Shown: piece by piece, positions 1 through 10,744 of the stretch
How positions within the stretch are numbered: position 1 is the first letter of the stretch
How the letters are laid out: each line of letters begins with the position of its first letter
NCBI RefSeq assembly: GCF_029168945.1
Contig: NC_083608.1
Coordinates: forward strand, 15,766,136 to 15,830,135
DNA: 64,000 nucleotides
Reading direction: 5' to 3'
Source: Cannabis sativa
Taxonomy: Eukaryota; Streptophyta; Magnoliopsida; Rosales; Cannabaceae
Notes under the pieces: model-generated
The model's database searches: none
Told to the model about the DNA's origin: nothing
The model's input: only the letters and a program-made list of their open reading frames with translations
Made by a program: the position numbers and the translations under genes

Positions 1-265
1 ACATACTCGACTTAAAATATTAAATGGATCTGATCCGATTCAAAAAATATTAGGTCTAAAATATTAAAATATTGAATAAATCTAAATCAAACAAATAAAT
101 ATACATGAAATACATCTAACGAATAGAACCGATCCAATCCAACATTCATTGGATGACTGAAATTAATTGGATTGGATCAGATGGTAAAATCTAACATCTA
201 ATATATAATTGGATCGAATTTGGATAAACCTAAAAATATTGGATGTGATCCAATGAACACCCCTA
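1..265. repeat. AT-rich GGATTGGAT-type dispersed repeat
   Basis: This stretch is dense in variants of GATCCAAT and ATTGGATTGGAT on both strands and ends in CCAATGAACACCCCT. A second stretch near 4980-5130 has the same word set and a similar end (GGATTGGATGAACAC). This looks like one family of old dispersed, probably non-coding repeat. I cannot assign it to a class. Confidence 0.45.
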
Positions 266-377
266 AATTTACAAACAATGTCACTCAATTACATTTAATA
301 TAATTATTATTATTATTTTTAATATAAATATAAAACTTATATTAATTTGTCATATTAACCAAAAGATAAGAGTGTAA

Positions 378-905
378 TTAAACAGGAACATCACCCCTGT
401 TGAAAATTCGATCTAGAAAAGAACAAGATGTTTTAGCAAGACTGTGAGCAACCATGCTAGCATATCGTTTAATTAAAAACAAGGAAGCATTGTTTAAAGA
501 TACAAGAAGTTTACGATAATTTTCTATAATAATCCAAAATAAGAAAGTATATAGGTAATGAATTCCCAATAGCTTATACTGCTACCAAGCAATCTGATTC
601 CACCTTCACTTTTCGTCATGATTGAGTTTAAATATAGCTTAGCACTTCATTTATACCAATTACTTCAGCCAAATTTGGAGTGCTTAAAAAAACAAAACTC
701 CCTGACTTAGCCATCACTAATTCCCCTTGAGAGTCTCGAACGACTATGCCATAACCAACACAGTTCGATCACAAAAAATGGTGGCATCAACAATTACTTT
801 GATTGCATTCTCCTACGACTTAACCCAAATTTCAGCTTCACCACCGTCTTTTAAAATTGAAAAACAAACCTCTTAACCTCTATTTTGCGCTAACTTCTAT
901 TGCAC
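378..905 (-). pseudogene. LINE RNase H domain remnant
   Basis: The minus strand reads as a decayed RNase H domain of the type at the 3' end of plant L1-like LINEs. Recognisable pieces in order are GIVVRDSQGELVMAKSG, a segment like AEVIGINEVLSYI, VESDCLVAV, and the C-terminal part with VAHSLAKTS. Stops and frameshifts separate them, and only the last 63 residues remain open. No 3' poly(A) tract or target duplication was found, so the insertion is old or its ends are lost. It is one of several LINE 3' remnants in the window. Confidence 0.6.
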
Positions 906-2508
906 AAGACAACTCATAAATGAGATAAGAATACCATCCACCGTAGCATACTTTTAGTTTCAAACTAAATCGTTTCGAGCCTTTCATAACCCTCAGCACA
1001 GCATAGCAACCTCCCCTTACTTGTCATTACTGCACTTTTGCAAAATAATTATTATTTTTAATTAATGGCTTTATACTATTTTAATAAGGTGTCAAACACT
1101 ACAAAAGGTGACAAAATATTATTGGTGTAATTTAATATCAGGTCTCACATTTTTTGATTTAATAACTAATATAAAAAATTGAGTCACATTAGTGTGGTGT
1201 TGAAAATCTTAAGGTGCCTAATAATAATATTCATTTTGTATATATTTTGAGAAAATGAATTTGTAATGCATGAGATAGTTGATAAAAATATTATGAGCTA
1301 TTCTATTATGTTATTTTGATATTTTGTTATTTGGAATATCTTAATATATCTTTAGTATAAATTAGATGTTTGAGTGAATATAAAGGAGGATATTATCTTT
1401 TTTTCTTTTTTGAAAATGAAATTATAATTTTATTGGAGCTTAAATTATAGGTCCATGGTCTCTGGATCATTAGCTTAAAACACTGTCAAGGGTATGAATA
1501 AAAGTTGTATATCGATGGTCGGAAAATTTTTTTGTTTTGATTTGTCAAAATAGTAATTATTTATTTTATAATAAACACTTTCATTAATATAGTAACTCAT
1601 GTACTAAGACTCATTAATGTTCCAACCACGTAAAAATTCTCTTTTCTAATATTCATTAATTATTTCATGCAACTCTAATTAATAGTTGACGAAAATCTCA
1701 GTCAACAATAATAAAAAAGATTGGGCATCATTGTTACATAGCAATTGTAATAACCAGGATCGATCCAAGCATTTGTAGGAACTTGGGCAAAAAATAAAAT
1801 TCAACCCCCAAAATATATATTTAGGCTAATAGGTATTAGATTTAGTTTTTTTATTTATTAAAAAAAAAAAAAACTAATAAGTCTGTATTGGAACTCTTAT
1901 TTGTACTTAATATTTATAAAACTATAATTTTCTTCTAATTTTATCAGTACAAACTCCATTTTGAATTTATTAAAAGAATATTTAGAAATAATTCATACTA
2001 TATATTTCTGTCTATACCTAATGATCTAGAAATTGAGTCTAATATGTCTCCTGTTTAAGATAATAATAGAGTTTGTAGTGATGAAATTAGATAAACATTA
2101 CAATATTTTTACAAATATTAGGTACTTATGCAGCTAAAAATAAACATTGAGTTTATGCAGTTTACAAACTTAAAACTTTGTGTATTTATGTCACTATTTA
2201 CGAATTGGACTCCGATTGGGGAAAAACAAATGGGACTTCGGTTGTTTGTAAAGGTGGAAGGTTTGATTTTGGGGACAATGATGTCGTTAGTGCAGTGGAC
2301 GTCGAAGGCAAAGAAGGAGTAGAGGGAAAGGGCGTGGAGTTCTGACTGGGATAGGGAGCTCTGGTTGTGTTTGGGACGTTGGTGGCATGAAGAGGACGAA
2401 GAAGAAAAAATAAAGAAAAAATAAGAAAAAAAATAAATTTTATGATTTTAAAATAATTATTTTAGTTTTTTTTTTCAGTTTTAAATTATTTTTAATTAAA
2501 TTATAATT
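906..2508. other. Intergenic AT-rich stretch, no gene recognised
   Basis: I see no open frame with family resemblance here. The stretch is AT-rich with short homopolymers. A short AG-rich patch at about 2270-2430 resembles degraded coding or UTR sequence but matches nothing I know. Confidence 0.4.
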
Positions 2509-2745
2509 GGGGAATTACTCCATATACTATTTTTTAAATTTTTTTTTTCAAATTTACGGTTTGGATTTCTAATGTGGTTTTTCGGTAATTTCTATGCGGG
2601 TAGCTATACGATTTTTTGTTGCAATTTAGGTCTCCGCTAGTTGCAATAAGAGTTTCTATGTAGAATTCCGTAAAAAATACACAAAAAAAAAAAAAAAAAA
2701 AAAAAAAACTGTTTAAAGTATAAAAATAAAAAAGCTCCATTGTAA
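2509..2745. repeat. Dispersed repeat, copy 1 (MULE-end-like)
   Basis: It begins GGGGAATTACTCCATATAC, then a T-rich run, AATTTACG, GTTGCAATTTAGG and AGTTGCAATAAGAGTTTC, and ends in an A-tract. The same order of words occurs at 5361-5608. The start resembles terminal repeats of Mutator-like elements, but no target duplication was confirmed. Confidence 0.5.
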
Positions 2746-2766
2746 TTTGGACCAATAAAAAACTAA

Positions 2767-3121
2767 GGGCAACTTCAATGGCAAAAGCCAAATTTATTGT
2801 TAAATCAACACTAAAGAATACTATTTTAATACTATTTTTTTTTTCAATTCCAACCATAACACTAAAAATTGCACTAAAAAATATATTCTTTGTTATTATA
2901 TTATTTTATTAAATTATCATATAAATATAAAAATTTAATCATAACTATATTATTTTAATGTTAAAAAAAGAAAAAGAAAATTTGGTGTAATCTATAGTGT
3001 TCCACTAAAAATAGTGAAATATTATAGACTCCCATGTATATAGGATAGAATTTAGTGTTTCATTAGAACAAATTTGTGTCTAAACTCCACTATTTTTATG
3101 ATTTTAGTGTCCAAGAAGCCC
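2767..3121. mobile_element. Tourist/Harbinger-like MITE, 355 bp
   Basis: The ends are GGGCAACTTC on the left and GAAGCCC on the right, flanked by TAA on both sides (2764-2766 and 3122-3124). A 3-bp TAA duplication with G/C-rich ends on an otherwise AT-rich non-coding body is typical of PIF/Harbinger MITEs. The terminal repeats are imperfect beyond the first bases. No transposase is present. Confidence 0.5.
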
Positions 3122-3311
3122 TAACATATGATATTTTATTAATATTTATTATCTAACAAATCAATTATAAACAAACTAATAGACTTTTAAAAAAATATGA
3201 CCTTAATACCAATTTTTAAAGTTAGGACTTATCAGCACCAAATATATGTTTTTAGGACCCGTAATTTTTCCTATAATTAATTCATATATACAAAACTTTA
3301 TTTGGTTTAAA

Positions 3312-3352
3312 CTCTTCCCATGGCACTATAAATAGAAATATATGTGCAAAGT
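3312..3352 (+). promoter_or_regulatory. Second copy of the phytocyanin core promoter
   Basis: The order CCCATGG, CACTATAAAT, ATATGTGCAAA found here recurs at 3820-3850 directly upstream of the phytocyanin gene. Small insertions differ between the two. No matching coding exon follows this upstream copy. It is best read as the remnant of a local duplication about 500 bp upstream of the active promoter. Confidence 0.45.
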
Positions 3353-3360
3353 AAAATATA

Positions 3361-3608
3361 AGAATGATAAAAAATATAAAATATAAGGTTTTATTTATAA
3401 TTTTTTTTTTCATTTATATAAAATATACGGTGTAATTTACCGAACAACTTAAATCATAACCTAATTCAAATTGCAACCCCAATTGTAACTTATAGAACAA
3501 CCCCAAATCGTAAAAATAGAAAGAAAACAAAAATTGTAAAGAACAAAAAAAGTTACAAAGAGATAAATGGGGTAATTTTCCTAAAATATAAAACACAATT
3601 AAAAGGTC
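3361..3608 (-). repeat. Dispersed repeat between duplicated promoter parts
   Basis: On the minus strand this reads GGAAAATTACCCCATTT, then T-rich sequence, TACGATTTGGGGTTG and GGGGTTGCAATTTG. It shares vocabulary with the repeats at 2509 and 5361 but in the opposite orientation. It lies between the upstream promoter copy and a TTAATTATAATTATTCA stretch at about 3608 that resembles the phytocyanin 5' leader at 3921-3938. It may have inserted into the duplicated promoter region. Confidence 0.35.
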
Positions 3609-3833
3609 TTTAATTATAATTATTCAGATAAAAAATAATAAATACAGAAATTGTTCAGTAGAGAAGTAAATTACATTAAATATACGATATCAATGGCAAA
3701 ACAAATATTTTTAATTTATTACAGTCAAATATTTATATTAATTAGATTAATTGCATTCATTAATTACTTAAATTGCAAAAGATTATTTGATTTGCTCGAT
3801 CAGTACACAACTACTCTCTCCCATGGAAAGCAC

Positions 3834-3840
3834 TATAAAT
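3834..3840 (+). promoter_or_regulatory. TATA box of the phytocyanin gene
   Basis: TATAAAT occurs 107 bp upstream of the start codon at 3947, within a context duplicated further upstream. The position suits a short 5' leader of roughly 75-80 nt. Confidence 0.5.
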
Positions 3841-3946
3841 ATATGTGCAAACATGAAGAATTTACAAAGCAATATTAAGTTGTTACACAATATTATATAT
3901 AGAGAGCATAGATATACATATATAATTATAATTATTCAAAAACAAA

Positions 3947-4441
3947 ATGGCAAAGTCATTTCCACTAGTGTCAATTGTTGTTATTGCAATGGCTGTGAAT
4001 GTTTGCTATGCAGTTGATTACATTGTTGGTGATTCATCTGGATGGAAACCTGGTGTTGATTACAATGCTTGGGCCGCAAGCAAGACTTTCACAGTTCGTG
4101 ACACACTCGGTATGTACATATAATGATATGTGTACACATAAATTACACAAATATAATACTTGTTTTAGTCTCGCTGGATTATGATCTTTTAAGAGAGTAA
4201 TTAATCATAATTTTATGTTTTGAATTTTTGTGTTATAGTGTTCAAGTATCTAAAGGGAGCTCATAATGTGGTTCAAGTGAATCAAATAAGTGACTATGCA
4301 AACTGTTATTCTGGTCAAAGTGTTCCATTGACAAGTGGAAATGATGTAATTCCATTAAGGAGCTCTGGATCCAAATATTTTATTAGCAGTGTAAAGGATG
4401 ATTGTGCCAAGGGCCAAAAACTCACTATCAATGTTAATTAA
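3947..4441 (+). CDS. Phytocyanin-like secreted protein, lacking copper ligands
   Basis: There are two exons, 3947-4109 and 4239-4441, joined at GT-AG sites to give 121 residues. Residues 1-22 are a signal peptide ending CYA. The rest is a plastocyanin-like domain with DYIVGDSSGW near the N-terminus and a Cys77/Cys110 pair placed like the family disulfide. Of the usual copper ligands only His63 in GAHNVV remains. The family Cys and second His in the YFIC...GHC motif are Ser104 and Asp109 here, and the axial position is Gln114. It is therefore probably not a blue copper protein, resembling early-nodulin-like members in that respect. It has no C-terminal GPI-type tail. The single intron position is typical of plant phytocyanins. 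It is expected in the apoplast; its function is unknown. Confidence 0.85.
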
Positions 4442-4495
4442 ATCATAATTTAATTATCATAATCAATGTAATTTTATGTCATTTATGAGGTTATT

Positions 4496-4501
4496 AATAA
4501 A
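4496..4501 (+). promoter_or_regulatory. Poly(A) signal of the phytocyanin gene
   Basis: AATAAA lies about 55 nt after the stop codon in a T-rich 3' region, the usual placement for a plant near-upstream element. Confidence 0.4.
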
Positions 4502-5360
4502 ATTTTCGAGTTTTTTGGTCGTAGCATATATAGTACTCTTCATTTTATTTTTGCATTTATCTATACTGGTAAACGTATATATATATTATATATTCCCAAA
4601 GGGTACTTTTTTTAACCATTGATTTTAGATCATGTGATTATTATGATGTAAGGTATATACTCTTACGATAAGACTGTTTGTATACAATTAAAACTTTATA
4701 CATTATAATAATATTTAATGATATATTTATTTTAAAAATAAAATAATATTAATAATTTATAAAAAAAAAATATTATTTTTAATTTAAATTATTATTATTT
4801 TTTTAAAAAAAATTAGTTTAATTTTTTTATATAAATATTTATTTTCAAAAAAAAAAATTTAGTTACCAACTTTGCTATCAATATAATATTAATCAATATA
4901 AAATATCAAATGTGAAAAAAAAAATATTTTTTTATAAATATTAAATAATTTAATATTAAAAAGTAACCAATTCAAAATAACTGATTCAATCTGTATTTTT
5001 ACTGATTGAATTGGATTGAATTTAAGCTATTGTCCGAAATGGATTACATCCAAAATATGAAATTCGCACTTAGTGCGAATCGGATGCACTATGAGGAAAA
5101 TAGTGTGGATTGGATTGGATGAACACAACAACACTCCGTATTTGAAAAAAGAAAATTAAAATCTGCAAAAATATAAAAATAATTATAAATCTGTAGAAAT
5201 ATAATTTTTTGTTATTATTGGATGTTTATAAAAATAATTCATTTTTTATTTGGAAAATATTAACAACATTAACTTGACATTTAATCGAAATTTTAAAAAT
5301 ATAATTTAAGTATTATTATTGTTAAAAAGTAAACTTAAATATTTATGTCACAAATTATTT
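4502..5360. other. AT-rich intergenic region with an old repeat
   Basis: This is mostly A/T homopolymer-like sequence. At 4980-5130 it contains ATTGGATTGAAT and GGATTGGATTGGATGAACAC, matching the repeat at the start of the window. A perfect TTCGCACTTAGTGCGAA inverted repeat sits near 5065. No gene was recognised. Confidence 0.4.
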
Positions 5361-5608
5361 ATTGAGGAATTACCCCATATACTATTTTTTTTTTCAAATT
5401 TACGATTTGAGTTTCTAAAGTGGTTGCAGTGGTAGTTGCAATAGGAGTTTCTATACGATTTTTTGTTGCAATTTAGGTTGCAGCACTAGTTGCAATAAGA
5501 GTTTCTATGTAGAATTTCGTAAAAATGTAAAAAAAAGAACAAAAAAAAATAATAAAAAAAAAAACTATTATAAAGTGTAAAAATGAAAAAGAAAAAAAAA
5601 ACCCCTTA
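5361..5608. repeat. Dispersed repeat, copy 2 (MULE-end-like)
   Basis: It starts GGAATTACCCCATATACTA and contains AATTTACGATTTGAG, two GTTGCAATA(G/A)GAGTTTC words and GTTGCAATTTAGG, then an A-rich tail. It parallels the copy at 2509-2745 in the same orientation, with one internal extension. Confidence 0.5.
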
Positions 5609-5944
5609 TCTATTTTATAAATGATAAAAGTATAACAATAAAATGATAAAATAATATTATTAATTATCAAGAGAAGGCCAAAATCCAAATATCCCATGTG
5701 CCCATGTCTAAGGCGTGTGCTGAGTCTTAAGGCTACTCAATCAATGAAACAATATATAAAGTTTCATTTAGTGAAAAAATAAATATACAGAGTTTGAAAT
5801 AATCCTCTAAATTTTTTGAACAAAAGTTATTTACATCTTTTCTTTTCTAAGTTTAGATTGGTTAACATAAACACCTTATAGTATAAGTGCAATATACTAA
5901 GCCTACGCTAAAAATACCCTATATTTATATATATATCTATTATA

Positions 5945-6293
5945 CTAGGTGATTGTTACGTGCCAAGCCACGTAGTGTTAGTTTTATTTAATATTTTAGT
6001 TTTTTATTTGAATTAATAATTAAAATAGTATAATTATTTGAACGATTTGTTTTATAAAAATAAAATATGTGTCAGTATATTTAGTAAGTAAAATATAGTT
6101 GTGTTATAATAATGTATGTTATTAATAGTAAAAATGTACATTAATCTTCTAATTGAAAAAAATTCTATTATCTCATTTCATATCTAATAATAGCTACATA
6201 ACTATATATTTATAGACTTTCACATTCTTTGCAAATTACTAATAAGCACCAATAATATTTTCATATTCTAATATTTTTTAATATATATAAAGA
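5945..6293 (-). mobile_element. Small Helitron nested in the larger one, 349 bp
   Basis: Its minus-strand 3' end is CTAG at 5945-5948, with an upstream hairpin at 5957-5974 (TACGTG...CACGTA). Its 5' end reads TCTTTATATATATT inward from 6293. It sits between A (5944) and T (6294). Its 3' end resembles the Helitron at 61025 over more than 100 bp, so the two are one family. It has no coding capacity. Confidence 0.65.
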
Positions 6294-6794
6294 TATAAAG
6301 TGTGTCTATATAACTGAAATTCTTGGTTTACGAGAAATTTATGGGTTATAATAAAATAATAATAAAACAAATTCTATTAATATTTGAGGTATATCGTATA
6401 CTCGAAGTAATATAACCATTTTTGGAAAGAATCAAAGATTCAAAATTACTTCAAAAGCTGTCCGGATAAGTCTGCTTAGACGATAATGATTTTGTAAAGA
6501 GAAATCGTTTCTTTCGATTCTCAGATAAGGGTTTCATTATTCAAATTTTATTTTGTGGTTTGCTTTAAATTGTGATAGGAAGTTCTTTGCTAGGGTTTTC
6601 TTCTGGCTATGAAATGTTGGGTTTTAAGCTGAAAAAAAATGGGGTAAGGCCATCTTTCTCATTGAATTTTTCTCATTGGGGTTCATTTAACTGTGAAATT
6701 ATATTATACATGTATATTGTTCAACTTCAAGGAAGGAGGAAGTAATTTGGAAGCAACCATAGAGAAATATCTAAATATAGAGAAGCAGAGAGAA

Positions 6795-6859
6795 ATGGAG
6801 CAGAGTAATTGCTCAATATCGTCACAATCCAAATTCCCCAAACTATCTTCTTTGAAAAG
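6795..6859 (+). other. Possible captured exon, unrecognised
   Basis: An ATG opens a frame, MEQSNCSISSQSKFPKLSS and on, that ends at AAAAG followed by GTTGGT, a plausible splice donor. The sequence upstream (about 6440-6790) is leader-like. It lies in the Helitron before the PPR fragment. I do not recognise the protein. Confidence 0.3.
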
Positions 6860-7731
6860 GTTGGTGCAACATTCTGATACGTGTCTTATAATTTTGGGCC
6901 TTCATATGTGTATTTATATTCGGTGTATTATTTTCTTGGTTTATTTTCATCAATAATACACAGTTGTGTTTCTATTTCCTTAAATTATTTTTAATTTAGT
7001 ACTTTATATTTATTTTGATTTCTCTTATGCACTTATGCAATCGATTTATTCAAAAAAGATTATTTATATGAATTTTCTCTTATAGATTGGTTGGCCTTTA
7101 AAATAACAGATTTTATGCTTCTAGAGATCTCTAGATGAACCTAATCAGTATGTTCTTTCAATTCGCAAAATATAACTACTTGAAGCTACTCAAGTAGCTA
7201 TGTTATTCAAGTCTCCATAAATATTTATATATATTTGATGATCTTAGCAGCATCAAAGATCTAGAGTTTACCCACTAGCGAGCCCAATCGTTCAGCACCT
7301 CTCTTGGTGTGACTCAACAGTTTCCGTTATTGTAATTCAAACCCAAAAACCGATGTTGCTATTTAAAACGCAGAGCACATTCTTTTTCGAACCCTAAAAT
7401 CTGCACTCTCGTCTTTCTATTTGTTCCGCTATACTCAAATATCATGATTGACTTCTCTGTACGTGAGTGTCTATTTTTTCCACTCCACTCAAATTCCATG
7501 ATCAACTTCTTTCAGTGTAATTTTGCGTCAATGGTATCTAGGTGAGATGATGATTTAGTTTTATTACTTTTATTAAATTTGAAAATTACTTTTATTATTA
7601 TCATTCATTGAATCATTTATATTACAGTTGAGATTTGTTGATTTTTGGTTTGGTTATTGATTTATTTATTTCTTTTGAAAACATGGGGTTCTATCTGAGG
7701 TTAAATTATTTGGAATTGTTCAAATAGGTTA

Positions 7732-8127
7732 ATGGGATTAAGAAGCTTCATGGAACCCAACAATGTTGTTTGGGGGGCCCTGTTAGGTGGACGTAAGCTT
7801 CATAGAAACATGACTATTGGTCAGATTGCTATCAATGAATTAATGGTATTGGAGCCAAACAATAGTGGTTATTATCACCTTTTAGTGAACATGTATGCTG
7901 AAGAGAATCGGTGGAAAGAGGTTTCAAAGATATGGACAACAATGAAGGGCCTTGGAGTGGAAAAGAGATGTCCTGGGTCCAGTTGGATTGAAATACAAAG
8001 CAAAATTCACCAGTTTGCTGCATCTGAGAATGCTCATTTAGCTTGTCCCGAAGTCTACAAGCTGTTGGGTGAATTAGATGGACAACTTAAACTCTCTGGC
8101 ATTGTACTAGAACTCAGTTTTACCTAA
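7732..8127 (+). pseudogene. PPR protein C-terminal fragment (E domain)
   Basis: The 131-residue frame matches the end of a plant PLS-class pentatricopeptide repeat protein. It has VVWGALLGG, a repeat-like stretch with ELMVLEPNNSGYYHLL and NMYAEENRWKEVSKI, then GVEKRCPGSSWIEI and an E-type region with FAASENAH. Full proteins of this kind are 500 residues or more with many upstream repeats; none precede this frame. No DYW domain follows. It is thus a truncated copy carried by the Helitron, not a working organellar RNA-binding protein. About 350 bp of probable captured 3' UTR follows. Confidence 0.75.
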
Positions 8128-8717
8128 AGAGAGACAAACTTAATGTTTAGATATTACTCAGGCTGGAGAGGATGATGAAATGGGGTAGCTAATATGACAG
8201 CATCTTTTACGCTATAGCTTTAAAAATAGCTGTAGTACACACACACAGACTCTGCTGCAGACAGACAAAGCAAGTGTAGAAGAACCATTCTAACATGACT
8301 GATGCTTAGTTGGCAATTCTTCTTGTAAGCCCTTGTTAGCCTAAATGTATTATTTCTCTTATCTTTGAAGTATTCAATCTAATTTGTCATCTTTGTTAGA
8401 TTAAGGGATGGAAAATGATAACTTTTGCCATAGTACTTGAGCTTTGAAAGGAATCCCTGTGTACGTTCCTGATAAAAGTGACATAAATATAAAAGTTGAT
8501 ATTGAACTTAGAATCAATTTACATTATGAAGGAAAAAAAAATTACATTATGAAGGATATGCCTTACAAGTAAATGAACAAACATGTCTGGTATGAGTGAA
8601 ATTCATTAACAATATAAATTTGAAGTTAGCCTTTCATCATCTTCATACATCCCACAATTTTTTTAATGCGTATGCTATTATTTATATCCTAAACATCCAA
8701 TTTTGAATTTCTTTTCA

Positions 8718-8801
8718 GATAGCCACTACTTAAATGAAGCAATTGACCGATTGGAGAATCAAACTTATTCTTTCTTGGATAGGAAACTACCCTGGTATTA
8801 A
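8718..8801 (+). other. Exon-like fragment of unknown origin
   Basis: After a TTTTCAG acceptor-like site the frame reads SHYLNEAIDRLENQTYSF and on to LPWY before a stop. It looks like coding sequence by composition, but I cannot name the gene. It lies between the PPR and MurD fragments in the Helitron. Confidence 0.3.
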
Positions 8802-9145
8802 AGTAAGAAATATTTCTTTCATATATTTACATGTGTATTACATTTACTTACACATATAAACATACATAATTTGGCATTTTCTCTTTTCTATGTAGTGGCC
8901 AATATAGGTGTAATTGTTAGTTTTAGCTTGCCAAGAAGCTAAGAATTTGATTCATTTTAATTTTCATTGTTTCCCTTGTAGACTGTAGTGTATAATATAT
9001 TTTAGAAATATTTTCTACCAGCAATCGATCACAGCTGTCTTTATACCCTTTGCAATGAGATTTGGCTTAAGAACTTTCTTAATGAACTAGAGTTCGTCCT
9101 GGTTAGAGTTGCTCCATATGCTTAATTTTACTTTTACTCAAATAG

Positions 9146-10744
9146 ATTGATTCTGAGGAAAAAATTGCCAACTTAGAAGTTTCTGCCTTAGGGGTTGATT
9201 CTAAGCTAAAGTTAGATGCAATGAAAGTTATGGGAACCCACAACTATTATAATGCTGCTGTTGTTGGACTGGGAATTGGAGTCGATGTTGAAGCCATTGG
9301 TTCAACTATTGAAAAGCTAAGGCTGGTGAAGAAATAAAATGACATATTTAATTGTTTTTTACTATAACATAATACTACAAAAAGTTCAGAAAAAATGACT
9401 GAGTTGATGGATTTGATTAGTAAAACAATAATTCTTGCTTAGTATTATTATTGGACTTATAGTTTTTCTGTGGAAAGATAGCAAAGACTTCTGAACAAGT
9501 TGATGTTATATTATTTATAATAATATAATATATAGATTAAATATGTGTAATAAACTAATAACATGTAACATATGACTATATTACTTGTCATCTTTTTGTA
9601 ACATTTGAGGAGTTGTTACTATGAGTAACCTCCACCATTATCACCAACATTAAGAGTGTAAAAGATGTTACACACCTTTATTTGAAATTCTTAATGCTAT
9701 AGGAGTTATGGTGTGTGTAAGAGTTACATTTGAGTCCATAACATCTATAGGGGTTATGAGTTTGAATTTAAAATGGTGATATCCTAAACACTATATAGAG
9801 GAGGTCTATGGTGCTCATTTGGGAGTAAGAGATGTCAAGTTTTCTATCAAGAAAGCACATTGCTAGAAAACTCTAAAAGGCTTGATAATTCCCAAAGCTA
9901 TTTCCTAGAGAGTTCCCTTAGTGCTTAGAGATAGGGGGAAATAAGCTTTTGGACAAAAGTGTAATACCTTGTTCAAGTCATGGTGATCCCCACTAATCTA
10001 CACTCAAGGTTGTGAGTGAGTGATCTTCTTTTTCTTCTTCATATTATATATACATTATATAATATTGTGTATTCCATTAATATTCTTCTTCTATACCTTT
10101 CATATATATGCGATATATATAGTGTATATCTATGTGTAATATAACATATATTTAATCAATCTCTTTTATTATCCTTGTACTATTTTTACAATTGAGTTGT
10201 ATATGTCTTGATTTATCTTCCATTGTAATAATATCTCTAACAGTTGATGCCTCTTTCTGTTCTCTTTGTTAAAAGCCGAAAATGAATTATTTGTTATGTT
10301 CATAGTTCTAATGGAGGTTATCACCTGATCTAAAAGTTTTCAAGTTTTTGATTTGTAATTCAACATCTTTGTTGTTGGTCTACGGCTTTTACATGCGTAC
10401 TTGCAACTTCTTTCTTGTTGGATTTTACATACACTTGCAACTATCTTTTCGTGCTGTTCTTTTGTTTTCACCGTACTCGATGGCCTGTTCTTTTTGTTAA
10501 TCTCGAGCTTTCAACTCAACATTGTCCTAAGATATTCGGGTGTTTTATTTCAATAACAATACAACATATTCAGCTCATAGTTTTCAACTGCATTTCTTAT
10601 GCAGTGTGCAATGATAACCACGGGATTACATGGGTAAATGACAGCAAAGCAACCAATTTTGATGCAACATATGCAGGACTAATGGGTCTAAAGGGGCGAA
10701 AGTCTTGTTATGTCTATTGTGCCATCAGACAGAGGAGTAAATAG
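9146..10744 (+). pseudogene. MurD-type ligase fragment, two exons
   Basis: Exon-like piece 1 (9146-9337) ends in a frame containing MKVMGTHNYYNAA and VDVEAIGSTIEKLR, then a stop. Piece 2 (10605-10744) follows an AG acceptor and contains GITWVNDSKATNFDAT, the conserved C-terminal ligase motif of UDP-N-acetylmuramoyl-alanine--D-glutamate ligase. Plants keep a MurD homologue, generally linked to plastids. Only about 110 residues of a much larger enzyme are present. The first piece loses the sequence expected after LR and runs into a stop. The intron between them contains a solo LTR. This is a captured, broken fragment. Confidence 0.75.
9504..10242. mobile_element. Solo LTR, 739 bp
   Basis: The segment starts TGTTA and ends TAACA, a perfect 5-bp terminal inverted repeat in TG...CA form, flanked by GTTGA on both sides (9499-9503 and 10243-10247). 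It has no coding content, as expected of an LTR left by recombination between the two ends of a retrotransposon. I could not fix Copia versus Gypsy. It lies inside the MurD intron carried by the Helitron. Confidence 0.75.

Noticed and set aside
2534..2857. 107-aa minus-strand frame
   Set aside because: Driven by homopolymers (poly-Phe) in a dispersed repeat; overlaps a MITE boundary.
10415..10744. 109-aa gene starting at 10415
   Set aside because: Only the last 46 codons after the AG acceptor at 10604 look like MurD. The upstream part is intron sequence.
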